Shown here piece by piece: positions 25,416 through 35,968 of a stretch of 64,000 nt of DNA. A program made the position numbers and the translations under genes. The notes beneath the pieces were generated by a model that saw only the letters and a list, made by a program, of their open reading frames with translations, was not told where the DNA came from and did no database searches. Numbering within the stretch: position 1 is the stretch's first letter; each line of letters begins with the position of its first letter. The DNA comes from Planomonospora parontospora (GTDB lineage Bacteria; Actinomycetota; Actinomycetes; Streptosporangiales; Streptosporangiaceae). Where the stretch lies: NCBI GenBank assembly GCA_014647935.1, contig BMQD01000004.1, positions 313,292 to 377,291 of the forward strand. The letters run 5' to 3'.

Positions 25416-26882
25416 ATGCGGAAGCCGGAGGACATGTTCGACCGCGACCGCGAGTGGGCGGCGCTGGTGAAGTTCGCGACCGACGAGCAGCCGGGGGCCA
25501 CGCTGGGCGTCGTCTCGGGCCGCCGCCGCCAGGGCAAGAGCTTCCTGCTGGAGACGCTCTGCCAGGAGCTCGGCGGGTTCTACTTCTCGGCGCAGGAGGC
25601 GACCGACACCGAGTCCCTGACGCTCATCGGGGACGCCCTGACCAGGCATCTCGATCCGGTGATCCCGTTCACGCCGTCGAACTGGTCCATGGTGATCGAT
25701 GTCCTGCTGCGGATCGGGCAGGACCGCCCGGTTCCGGTGGTGATCGACGAGTTCCCCTACCTCGCCCGCGCCAACCCGGCGCTGCCCTCGATCATCCAGG
25801 GCGCCTACGCTCCGCGCCGGGCCGAGCGCACGTCCTCGAAGACGCGCCTGCTGCTGTGCGGCTCGGCCATGTCGTTCATGGGGAGGCTGCTCTCCGGCAA
25901 CGCGCCGCTGCGCGGCCGGGCATCGCTGGACCTGCCGGTCAACACCCTCGACTACCGGCTCGCCGCGCGGTTCTGGGAGCTGGACGACCCCCGGCTCGCC
26001 CTGATGGTCCACGCCGTCGTCGGCGGCACGCCCGCCTACCGCACCGAGATGATCCGTTATGACGCGCCCCGCGACACCGCCGACTTCGACGACTGGGTCG
26101 TCCGTGCCGTCCTGTCTCCGGGCAGCCCGATGTTCCTGGAGGCGCGCTACCTCCTCGCGGAGGAGCCCGATCTGCGGGACGGTGCCCTATACCACTCGGT
26201 GCTGAGCGCCATCGCTGAAGGCAACAGCGGACGGGGCGGAATCGCCGGGTACGTGGGCCGCAAGAGCAACGAGCTCTCCCATCCGCTGACCGTCCTGGAG
26301 GACGCAGGACTCATCGAGCGCGAGACCGACGCCTTCCGCGGCAACCGCACCGACTTCCGGATCAAGGAGCCGCTTCTCGCCTTCTACCACGCGATGATGC
26401 GCCCCTTCTGGCCGCAGCTCCTGCGCGGCACCGCCACCGAGCGGATCTGGCAGCGCGCCCGGCAGCGGTTCACCGGGAACGTGCTCGGGCCGCACTTCGA
26501 ACGGGTGTGCCGGGAGTGGACGCTGTACTTCGCCGAGGAGCGCTTCGGCGGCTGGCCCTCCCAGGTGACCGCCGGAACCGTCAACGATCCGGCCGCTCGG
26601 ACCACGCACGAGGTGGACGTCGCGGCCGTCGGCCACGCCGAGGACGGCAGACCCCCACTGCTCGCCATCGGCGAGGTCGAATGGGGTGAGACGATGGGAC
26701 TCGGGCACCTGGCGCGGCTTCGGAACATTCACGGGCTGATCCGCCGCAACGACAGATACGACAGCTCACAGACCCGGCTGGTGTGCTATTCCGGGGCCGG
26801 ATTCACCGAGGAACTCCTCCAGGCGAGGGACCGCGGAGAGGTCGACCTGGTCGGGCTCGACGACCTGTACGGCTCGGCCTGA
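25416..26882 (+). CDS. Archaeal-type AAA ATPase with winged helix and DUF234-like C-domain
   Basis: 488 residues. The P-loop GVVSGRRRQGKSFLLETL (about residues 30-47) and Walker B VPVVIDEFPYLA are followed by LLLCGSAMSFM, the sensor-like motif of this STAND/MNS-related family (AAA_14 type). A winged-helix segment (SELSHPLTVLEDAGLIERE in outline) and a C-terminal domain resembling the PD-(D/E)XK nuclease fold follow: HEVDVAAVG and LLAIGEVEWGE. Relatives usually have Lys where Glu stands in GEVEW, so nuclease activity is doubtful. AAGGTGAG precedes the ATG. Function of the family is poorly known. It is a lone gene behind a long palindrome, likely a transferred module. Confidence 0.85.
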   Translation: MRKPEDMFDRDREWAALVKFATDEQPGATLGVVSGRRRQGKSFLLETLCQELGGFYFSAQEATDTESLTLIGDALTRHLDPVIPFTPSNWSMVIDVLLRIGQDRPVPVVIDEFPYLARANPALPSIIQGAYAPRRAERTSSKTRLLLCGSAMSFMGRLLSGNAPLRGRASLDLPVNTLDYRLAARFWELDDPRLALMVHAVVGGTPAYRTEMIRYDAPRDTADFDDWVVRAVLSPGSPMFLEARYLLAEEPDLRDGALYHSVLSAIAEGNSGRGGIAGYVGRKSNELSHPLTVLEDAGLIERETDAFRGNRTDFRIKEPLLAFYHAMMRPFWPQLLRGTATERIWQRARQRFTGNVLGPHFERVCREWTLYFAEERFGGWPSQVTAGTVNDPAARTTHEVDVAAVGHAEDGRPPLLAIGEVEWGETMGLGHLARLRNIHGLIRRNDRYDSSQTRLVCYSGAGFTEELLQARDRGEVDLVGLDDLYGSA

Positions 26883-26984
26883 GCCTGCTCGGATCTCGTC
26901 GGCGGCCCTCCGTGGTCCTCACGGCGCCACCCGACCGGATCGACGGTAGCCGTGGTTTCCCATGCTCAACGGACCAGACAAGAA

Positions 26985-26999
26985 CTAGACTAAGTCTAG
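26985..26999. promoter_or_regulatory. 15-bp palindrome upstream of toxin-antitoxin locus 2
   Basis: CTAGACTAAGTCTAG is a perfect palindrome around a central A, ending 27 bases before the antitoxin start. It contains TAGACT, usable as a -10 element. Candidate operator for the Phd-type antitoxin. Confidence 0.55.
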
Positions 27000-27026
27000 C
27001 CAAGCCTGATCGGCAGGGGGAATGCG

Positions 27027-27266
27027 GTGGCGGAGCAGTTCAACATCCACGAGGCGAAGACCCAGCTCTCCAGGATCCTGGAGCGGGTGGAGCACGGCGA
27101 GGAGGTGGTCATCTCCCGGGCGGGCCGGCCCATCGCGAAGGTCGTGCCGCTCAGGACGTCCGTCCGCCGCCGCGGCCGGGGGTCCCTGCGGGGAACGCTC
27201 GCCATGGCCGATGACTGGGACGCACCACAGGTCAACGAGGGCATCGCCGAGGAGTTCGGGCTCTGA
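27027..27266 (+). CDS. Phd/YefM-type antitoxin (locus 2)
   Basis: 79 residues from GTG 27027, preceded by AGGGGGA. The N-terminal DNA-binding fold FNIHEAKTQLSRILERVEHGEEVVISRAGRPIAKVVPL is the standard Phd/YefM domain, and the acidic tail DDWDAPQVNEGIAEEFGL is the toxin-binding part. The toxin gene begins two bases after the stop. Confidence 0.92.
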   Translation: MAEQFNIHEAKTQLSRILERVEHGEEVVISRAGRPIAKVVPLRTSVRRRGRGSLRGTLAMADDWDAPQVNEGIAEEFGL

Positions 27267-27268
27267 CC

Positions 27269-27640
27269 ATGCGGCTGCTGCTGGACACCCACGTGATCCT
27301 CTGGTGGCTCTCGGACGACGAGACGCTGTCCGGCGAGATCAAGGACCTGATCGACACGGAGAGCGATGTCTTCGTGAGCGCGGCCACCATCTGGGAGGTG
27401 GGCATCAAGCAGGCTCTCGGCAAGCTCGCGCCGGCGGATCTCCCGGAGAGGATCCTCGGCTGCGAGCTGCGTGAGCTCGTGATCACGCCCACGCACGCCC
27501 TCACCGCGGCCCGGCTGCCGCCCCTGCACCGCGACCCCTTCGACCGCATGCTCATCGCGCAGGCCCGCTGCGAAGGGCTGACCCTGGTCACCCGGGACGA
27601 GGAGATCCAGAAATACGACGTCATGCTGCTCCGCGCCTGA
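27269..27640 (+). CDS. PIN-domain toxin, VapC type (locus 2)
   Basis: 123 residues. MRLLLDTHVILWWLSDD carries the first catalytic Asp, SAATIWEVGIKQALGKL the Glu, and HRDPFDRMLIAQARCEGLTLVTRDEEIQKY the C-terminal acids, the exact pattern of PIN toxins paired with Phd-type antitoxins. Predicted single-strand RNase held inactive by the upstream protein. Convergent with ppc across a strong hairpin. Confidence 0.93.
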   Translation: MRLLLDTHVILWWLSDDETLSGEIKDLIDTESDVFVSAATIWEVGIKQALGKLAPADLPERILGCELRELVITPTHALTAARLPPLHRDPFDRMLIAQARCEGLTLVTRDEEIQKYDVMLLRA

Positions 27641-27707
27641 CACCGCCGGGCCTGACATCGCCGGGTCCTGCGGCCTGCACGGCCCCGGCCCGAGCCCGCC
27701 CGGCCGG

Positions 27708-27743
27708 GCGCCGTACGGCCCTGTGGCGGGGGCCGTACGGCGC
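27708..27743. terminator. Bidirectional terminator between toxin 2 and ppc
   Basis: A perfect 14-bp stem (GCGCCGTACGGCCC and complement) with an 8-base loop lies between the convergent toxin gene and ppc. No T-tract, but the stem is very stable and placed for both transcripts. Confidence 0.7.
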
Positions 27744-27751
27744 GGTCCGGG

Positions 27752-30388
<2,637 letters not shown>

Positions 30389-30463
30389 GCCGACAGGGTA
30401 TCGAGTCCGTTTTCCCCTGCGACGACCGGTCTCACCTATTGGACTAGACCAATCGCGAGCCGC

Positions 30464-32050
30464 TCAGCCGGGCTGGGAGATCGACCCCAGGATCTCCGGA
30501 TAGCGGGCGAAACCGAGGTTCCCGGCGATCCTGCGGCCCACCGCGGCGACCAGCACGCCGTACGGCACGGCGACCGCGCAGACCCAGGTGACGCCGAGCA
30601 GCACGGGCAGCGCGACGGGCAGCGCGAGCAGGGCGGTGCCGATCATCGTGGCGAACGACCCCGCGAAGGCGATGCCGCCCTGGCCCGGGGCCGCGCCGGT
30701 GAAGGCGTTGAGCCGCTCGGGCACCGTGTACGGCAGCAGCACGCTGCTCAGCGCGCCCACGCCCAGCCCCACCCCCAGCACGCCCCAGGCGGTGAGCACC
30801 GCGGGCACCGCCCAGACCGGGTCCCCGGCCAGGAAACCCGCGACCACGGCCAGCACGGCGAGCGCGGGGACCGCGATCACCGCCACGGCCAGGTGCCGCC
30901 CGGCCAGGTCGGTCCGCCAGTCCCGGGCCGTGCCGTACACCATGGAGTTCATCCACAGCGAGCGGCCGTCGATGCCGAAGGAGTTGCACGACTGCAGGCC
31001 GATCATCAGCGCGCCCAGGCAGGCGGGGCCGATGGCGAGCGCCGGGCCGGGGGTCGTGCCCTCACCCCCGTTGTTGAGGGAGAAGGCCATCACGCCGGTG
31101 ACCGCGAGGGCGGCGAACCAGCCGACCCGGCCGCGGGGGTCGCGGCGGGCGTACCTGAGCTCCTTGGTGGCGACCGCGGCGAGCGGGCCGTCGGGCAGGA
31201 AGCGGGCCAGCAGGCCGCGGGAGTTGCGGACGGAGGCCCCCTCGGTGGAGGCGTCCGTGGTGACCATGGCCCGGCGCAGGGCGGCGATCCACAGGAAGCC
31301 GAGCCCGGCGGTCAGGAGGGCGAGGAAGGCGACCTCGGCCAGGGCCGCGGGCCCGCCGTCGGCGACGGCGTGCGCGGCCATGCCGGGCGGGGTCCAGCGC
31401 AGCACCGAGGCGATCCCGTGCAGCATCTCCCGCGGCTTGCCGGCGAAGCCCTGGTTGAGCAGGAGGTTGGGCAGCTGGGCGGCCAGGATGAAGAAGACCA
31501 CCGAGACCGCGAGCACGTCCCGGCCGCGGCGGGTCCGCAGCACCCCGGAGAGCGAGGTGGTGACCAGCCGCGAGGTGACGATGCACAGGGCGAACTGGAG
31601 CAGCACGGCCAGCGTTCCGACCAGCACGCCTCCGGCGCCCGCCGCCAGGCCGGCGACCGCGCCGAACGTGGCGAACAGCGTGGCGGCGGGCCAGACGCCG
31701 GTGACCGAGGCGGTGAACATGCCGGCCGCGAGCCGGCCCGTGGTCAGCGGGAACAGCGCGAGGCGGGACGGGTCGAGCGTGTCGTCCAGGCCGAAGGCGA
31801 GCAGCGGGACGACCACCCAGCCGACCAGGAGCATGGTGAACAGCACGGTCACCGCGTCGGCGGCGATCTGCGGGGGCGCCGAGCGGAGCATGGCCATGGC
31901 GGAGAAGCCCAGGGCCGCGACGACGAGCGCGGCCAGCAGGGTGAAGACGAAACCGAGCAGCCGGGTGGTGTCGCCGCGCAGGTTCCCGGCGATCAACCGG
32001 AGCTTGAGGCGGGCGAACACCGCGGGCCCCACGGGGACGGCATCGCTCAT
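30464..32050 (-). CDS. ABC transporter permease (exporter type)
   Basis: 528 residues with about twelve hydrophobic segments in two halves and a charged loop near AAVATKELRYARRDPRGRVGW, typical of large ABC-2-like permeases that work with a single ATPase. No solute-binding protein is present, so export is more likely than import. The start codon overlaps the stop of the ATPase gene (ATGA). Substrate unknown. Confidence 0.85.
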   Translation of the reverse strand: MSDAVPVGPAVFARLKLRLIAGNLRGDTTRLLGFVFTLLAALVVAALGFSAMAMLRSAPPQIAADAVTVLFTMLLVGWVVVPLLAFGLDDTLDPSRLALFPLTTGRLAAGMFTASVTGVWPAATLFATFGAVAGLAAGAGGVLVGTLAVLLQFALCIVTSRLVTTSLSGVLRTRRGRDVLAVSVVFFILAAQLPNLLLNQGFAGKPREMLHGIASVLRWTPPGMAAHAVADGGPAALAEVAFLALLTAGLGFLWIAALRRAMVTTDASTEGASVRNSRGLLARFLPDGPLAAVATKELRYARRDPRGRVGWFAALAVTGVMAFSLNNGGEGTTPGPALAIGPACLGALMIGLQSCNSFGIDGRSLWMNSMVYGTARDWRTDLAGRHLAVAVIAVPALAVLAVVAGFLAGDPVWAVPAVLTAWGVLGVGLGVGALSSVLLPYTVPERLNAFTGAAPGQGGIAFAGSFATMIGTALLALPVALPVLLGVTWVCAVAVPYGVLVAAVGRRIAGNLGFARYPEILGSISQPG

Positions 32051-32829
32051 GCCGAGGTCGCGCCCAGCCACGAGAGCCCCTCCTCTCCGCCGCCGTGCTC
32101 GGCGGGCGCGCCGACCAGGCTGAGGAACGCCTCGTTGAGGCTCCGCCCGCCGCGCACCTCGTCCAGCGGGCCCTGCGCGACGATCCGGCCGCGGCTCATC
32201 ACCGAGACCCAGTCGCACAGCCGCTCGACCAGCTCCATGACGTGGCTGGAGAAGACGACGGTGGAACCGGAGGCGGTGTAGCGCCGCAGCACCTCGACCA
32301 GTGTGTTGGCGCTGACCGGGTCCACGCCCTCGAACGGCTCGTCGAGGAAGAGCACCCGGGGGTTGTGCAGCAGCGCGGCGGCCAGGCCGATCTTCTTGCG
32401 CATGCCGGTGGAGTAGTCGACGACGAGCTTGTCGGCCGACTCCGCCAGGTCCATGACGCGCAGCAGCTCCTCGGCGCGCCGCGCCACCTCGTCCTTGGGG
32501 ATGCCCCGGAGCTGGCCGTTGTAGGACAGCAGCTCGCGGCCGGACAGCCGTTCGAACAGGCGCAGCCCCTCGGGCAGGACGCCGATGCGGGCCTTGACCG
32601 CCACCGGGTCGCGCCAGACGTCGGCGCCGCCGATCCACACGCCGCCGCCGTCCGGGCGGAGCAGGCCCGTGACCATGCTCAGCGTGGTGGTCTTGCCGGC
32701 GCCGTTGGGACCGACCAGCCCCGCGAAGCTGCCCTGCGGCACCACGAGGTCGACACCGCCCACGGCCACCTGCTGCCCGAATCTCTTCAGCAGCCCCTGC
32801 GTCCGTACCGCATCCGCAACGTCCACCAT
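32047..32829 (-). CDS. ABC transporter ATP-binding protein
   Basis: 260 residues. Complete nucleotide-binding domain: Walker [16 protein letters not shown]-loop region [14 protein letters not shown], signature [12 protein letters not shown] (variant of LSGGQ), Walker [13 protein letters not shown] and H-loop [16 protein letters not shown] 32829 follows TAGGGGCC; the frame stays open upstream but the family begins here. Powers the overlapping downstream permease, probably for export. Divergent from pccB. Confidence 0.92.
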   Translation of the reverse strand: MVDVADAVRTQGLLKRFGQQVAVGGVDLVVPQGSFAGLVGPNGAGKTTTLSMVTGLLRPDGGGVWIGGADVWRDPVAVKARIGVLPEGLRLFERLSGRELLSYNGQLRGIPKDEVARRAEELLRVMDLAESADKLVVDYSTGMRKKIGLAAALLHNPRVLFLDEPFEGVDPVSANTLVEVLRRYTASGSTVVFSSHVMELVERLCDWVSVMSRGRIVAQGPLDEVRGGRSLNEAFLSLVGAPAEHGGGEEGLSWLGATSA

Positions 32830-32881
32830 GGCCCCTAATTTGCCAAATTTACGGTTTACCCAGCCTATCCCTACGGCGTGC

Positions 32882-32905
32882 AACGAACGGGCGCCCCCGT
32901 TCGTT
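32882..32905. promoter_or_regulatory. Inverted repeat between ABC exporter and pccB
   Basis: Exact 10-base arms AACGAACGGG / CCCGTTCGTT around CGCC lie in the 143-base divergent promoter region, about 50 bases upstream of the ABC ATPase start and 68 bases upstream of pccB. Candidate operator shared by both directions. Confidence 0.5.
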
Positions 32906-32972
32906 CTGGATGTCAGCGAGCGGTTACCCTGCTGCGCATGGACCTCCGGAGACGCGAGCATGGAGCCGCCGA

Positions 32973-34565
32973 ATGACCGCCGAGCCGGTTTCCCCCGGGA
33001 TCGACATCCACACCACGGCGGGCAAGATCGCCGACCTGGAGCGCCGCCTGGACGAGGCCGCCCACGCCGGTTCCGCCCGCGCGGTGGAGAAGCAGCACGC
33101 CAAGGGCAAGATGACCGCCCGCGAGCGGGTCACCGCGCTGCTCGACCCGGGCAGCTTCGTGGAGTTCGACGAGCTGGCCCGGCACCGGTCCACGAGCTTC
33201 GGCCTGGAACGCGAGCGGCCCTACGGCGACGGGGTGGTGACCGGCCACGGCACGGTGGACGGCCGCCCCGTCGCGGTCTTCGCCCAGGACTTCACCGTGT
33301 TCGGCGGGTCCCTGGGCGAGGTCTTCGGTGAGAAGATCGTCAAGGTCATGGACCACGCGCTCAAGACCGGCTGCCCGGTGATCGGCATCAACGACTCCGG
33401 CGGGGCCCGCATCCAGGAGGGCGTCGTCTCCCTCGGCCTCTACGCCGAGATCTTCAGGCGGAACGTGCACGCCTCCGGCGTGATCCCGCAGATCTCGCTG
33501 GTCATGGGCCCGTGCGCGGGCGGCGCGGTCTACTCCCCCGCCCTCACCGACTTCGTCCTGATGGTCGCGGAGAAGTCGCACATGTTCATCACCGGGCCGG
33601 ACGTCATCAAGACGGTCACCGGCGAGGAGGTGACCTTCGAGGAGCTCGGCGGCGCGCACACGCACAACTCCCGCTCGGGCGTGGCGCACTACGAGGCCTC
33701 CGACGAGGCCGACTGCCTGGAGTTCGCCCGGGCGCTGCTGTCCTACCTGCCGTCCAACAACATGGACGAGGCCCCGGCCTTCGACGCCGACCCGGTCCTG
33801 GAGGTCACCGAGGCCGACCGCGGGCTCGACACGCTGATCCCGGACTCGGCCAACCAGCCGTACGACATGCACACGGTGATCGAGTCCGTGCTGGACGACG
33901 GCGAGTTCCTGGAGCTGCACGCCCAGTTCGCGCCCAACATCCTGGTCGGCTTCGGGCGGGTGGAGGGGCGCTCGGTGGGCGTCGTCGCCAACCAGCCGAT
34001 GAGCTTCGCCGGCACGCTCGACATCGCGGCCTCGGAGAAGGCCGCGCGGTTCGTGCGCACCTGCGACGCCTTCAACCTCCCCGTGCTGACGTTCGTCGAC
34101 GTTCCCGGCTTCCTGCCCGGCACCGACCAGGAGTGGAACGGCATCATCCGCCGCGGCGCCAAGCTGCTGTACGCCTACGCCGAGGCGACCGTGCCGCTGG
34201 TCACGGTGATCACCCGCAAGGCGTACGGCGGCGCCTACGACGTCATGGGCTCCAAGCACCTGGGCGCGGACGTCAACCTGGCCTGGCCGACCGCGCAGAT
34301 CGCGGTGATGGGGGCGCAGGGCGCGGTCAACATCCTCTACCGGCGGGAGCTCGCCGCGGCCGCCGACCCGGACGCCGAGCGGGCGCGGCTGGTCACCGAA
34401 TACGAGGACACGCTCGCCAACCCGTATCTCGCGGCCGAAAGAGGGTATGTGGACGCGGTGATCCGACCGTCCGACACCCGGGTGCAGATCGTCAGGGCGC
34501 TGCGCGCGCTGCGCAACAAGCGCGCGGTCCTGCCGCCGAAGAAGCATGGGAACATCCCGCTATGA
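32973..34565 (+). CDS. pccB: Acyl-CoA (propionyl/acetyl-CoA) carboxylase beta subunit
   Basis: 530 residues. Carboxyltransferase that moves CO2 from biotin to propionyl- or acetyl-CoA. N-terminal half with [24 protein letters not shown] and [14 protein letters not shown] plus [17 protein letters not shown] (acyl-CoA oxyanion loop). C-terminal half with [35 protein letters not shown] and [14 protein letters not shown] (biotin pocket). The residue choosing propionyl over acetyl is the Asp in [11 protein letters not shown]; by analogy with PccB/AccD5 the enzyme is probably a propionyl-CoA carboxylase. Overlaps the epsilon subunit gene. Confidence 0.95.
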   Translation: MTAEPVSPGIDIHTTAGKIADLERRLDEAAHAGSARAVEKQHAKGKMTARERVTALLDPGSFVEFDELARHRSTSFGLERERPYGDGVVTGHGTVDGRPVAVFAQDFTVFGGSLGEVFGEKIVKVMDHALKTGCPVIGINDSGGARIQEGVVSLGLYAEIFRRNVHASGVIPQISLVMGPCAGGAVYSPALTDFVLMVAEKSHMFITGPDVIKTVTGEEVTFEELGGAHTHNSRSGVAHYEASDEADCLEFARALLSYLPSNNMDEAPAFDADPVLEVTEADRGLDTLIPDSANQPYDMHTVIESVLDDGEFLELHAQFAPNILVGFGRVEGRSVGVVANQPMSFAGTLDIAASEKAARFVRTCDAFNLPVLTFVDVPGFLPGTDQEWNGIIRRGAKLLYAYAEATVPLVTVITRKAYGGAYDVMGSKHLGADVNLAWPTAQIAVMGAQGAVNILYRRELAAAADPDAERARLVTEYEDTLANPYLAAERGYVDAVIRPSDTRVQIVRALRALRNKRAVLPPKKHGNIPL

Positions 34566-34759
34566 CCCACCTGAAGATCGTCCAGGGCGACGCGACGCCC
34601 GAGGAGGTCGCCGCGCTGGTCCTCGCCCTGACCTCGCGCAGCATTTCGCCCGAGAAAGTCACACGAAAATCAGAAAATTGGCGTAATCCCGCCCATCGAA
34701 TGCGAAAGCCGCTTCCGGTCGGACAAGGCGCGTGGAGATCGAGCGGGCTGCCAAGATAG
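34562..34759 (+). CDS. Acyl-CoA carboxylase epsilon subunit
   Basis: 65 residues starting in the ATGA overlap with pcc[24 protein letters not shown] is the family's N-terminal helix-strand and the tail [12 protein letters not shown] is its hallmark. The epsilon subunit glues alpha and beta subunits together in actinobacterial carboxylases. The middle third uses unusual A/T-ending codons (AAA, TCA, CGA, GAA, AAT) unlike all neighbours, although the encoded residues still fit the family. Confidence 0.88.
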   Translation: MTHLKIVQGDATPEEVAALVLALTSRSISPEKVTRKSENWRNPAHRMRKPLPVGQGAWRSSGLPR

Positions 34760-34860
34760 ATCCCCGGAACAGGGTGTCAAGTCGCTTGAGAGTTGGGACC
34801 ATCTAAGAAATGGGCGCATATAGTCAGCCGATCAGCTAGCCACGAGGCCTGGAGGACGAC

Positions 34861-35802
34861 ATGGCCATCCTTGACCTCACCGCTCACCCCGTCGCCGCGA
34901 AGTACGCCGTGCTGGTCGACGTGGGTTACCTGTACGCCGCGGCGGGCGAAGTGCTGCTGGGCGCCAAGGAGCGCAAGGAGTACAAGGTCGCCGCGGACGA
35001 GCTGATCCAGGCACTGCAGAAGCACGCCGAGGCGCGCATCCACGGCGAGCTGCTCCGGATCTACTGGTACGACGCCGCCCGCGATCGCGTGCCCACCGTC
35101 GACCAGCGCGTCATCGCCCAGCTCCCCTGGGTCAAGGTCCGCCTGGGCAACCTCAACGCCCGCGGCCAGCAGAAGGGCGTGGACGCGCAGATCAGGAGCG
35201 ACCTGGAGGCGCTGGCCCGCCACCACGCGGTCAGCGACACGATCCTGCTCGCCGGGGACGAGGACATGGTCCCGGCGGTCGAAGCCGCCCAGGCCTACGG
35301 CGTGCGCATCCACCTGTGGGGCGTCGAGCCGCCGTACGGCACCAACCAGGCCGAGCGGCTCGTCTGGGAGGCCGACACCGTCGAGATCCTCAGCGCCGAC
35401 TTCCTGCGCGACTTCTTCAGCCGCGCCCCCCAGCCCGTCCCGGTCCCACCGGCCGCCCCCTCCCCCGCGCAGGTCTTCGCCGGCCGCACCCCGGCCGCGA
35501 TCAAACCGAAGATCCCGGCCGGTCAGGTCGCCAAACTCGGCCCCAGCCGCCCCCGCGTCGAGGAGGTCGGCGAGCACGTCGCCCAGAAGTGGATCCTCAC
35601 CCGCGGCCGCGACAACATCCGCGACCTGCTCCCCGGCCCGATCCTGCCCACGGTCATCGACACCGAGCTGCTGATCGAGGCGGAGAAGGAGCTCGGCCAC
35701 TCCCTGCGGCCGTTCCCCGAGGCCCGCGTCTGGCTCCGCGACGGCTTCTGGGCCCGCGTCTACCGCGAGTTCGACCTGGGGGTCGGCATCTCCTCCAAGT
35801 GA
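34861..35802 (+). CDS. NYN-domain (PIN-like) protein
   Basis: 313 residues. The N-terminal NYN ribonuclease-like domain shows KYAVLVDVGYLYAAAG (first Asp), GVDAQIRSDLEALARHHAV (central acidic Asp), ILLAGDEDMVPAVEAAQAYGVRIHLWG and FLRDFF. A Pro/Ala linker (about 197-225) leads to a small C-terminal helical domain (EHVAQKWILTRGRDNIRDLL to RVYREFDLG), possibly a LOTUS-like winged helix. Predicted RNA-cleaving or RNA-binding activity; partner unknown. CTGGAGGACGAC precedes ATG and a -10 hexamer TATAGT lies about 30 bases further upstream. Confidence 0.85.
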   Translation: MAILDLTAHPVAAKYAVLVDVGYLYAAAGEVLLGAKERKEYKVAADELIQALQKHAEARIHGELLRIYWYDAARDRVPTVDQRVIAQLPWVKVRLGNLNARGQQKGVDAQIRSDLEALARHHAVSDTILLAGDEDMVPAVEAAQAYGVRIHLWGVEPPYGTNQAERLVWEADTVEILSADFLRDFFSRAPQPVPVPPAAPSPAQVFAGRTPAAIKPKIPAGQVAKLGPSRPRVEEVGEHVAQKWILTRGRDNIRDLLPGPILPTVIDTELLIEAEKELGHSLRPFPEARVWLRDGFWARVYREFDLGVGISSK

Positions 35803-35968
35803 TCGCGACGCGAACGGTTCCGGTCCGAGCGGGCACGGTCCGGGAGGTTGCGGTCCGGGAGGTTGCGGCCGGCGGTACGGGCACCCGCCGCCGGCGTTCC
35901 CGCCGCTGTCACGGTCGCGTCCGATTCCCGCCAGTCGTACGGCGTGCGCTGCGGATAGCGTCGTAGAC

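Noticed and set aside
35838-35870. 15-bp direct repeat (two copies of a GGTCCGGGAGGTTGC unit) before the ada-alkA gene as an Ada operator
   Set aside because: Only two adjacent copies, GC-rich and overlapping a run of similar words; looks like simple slippage.
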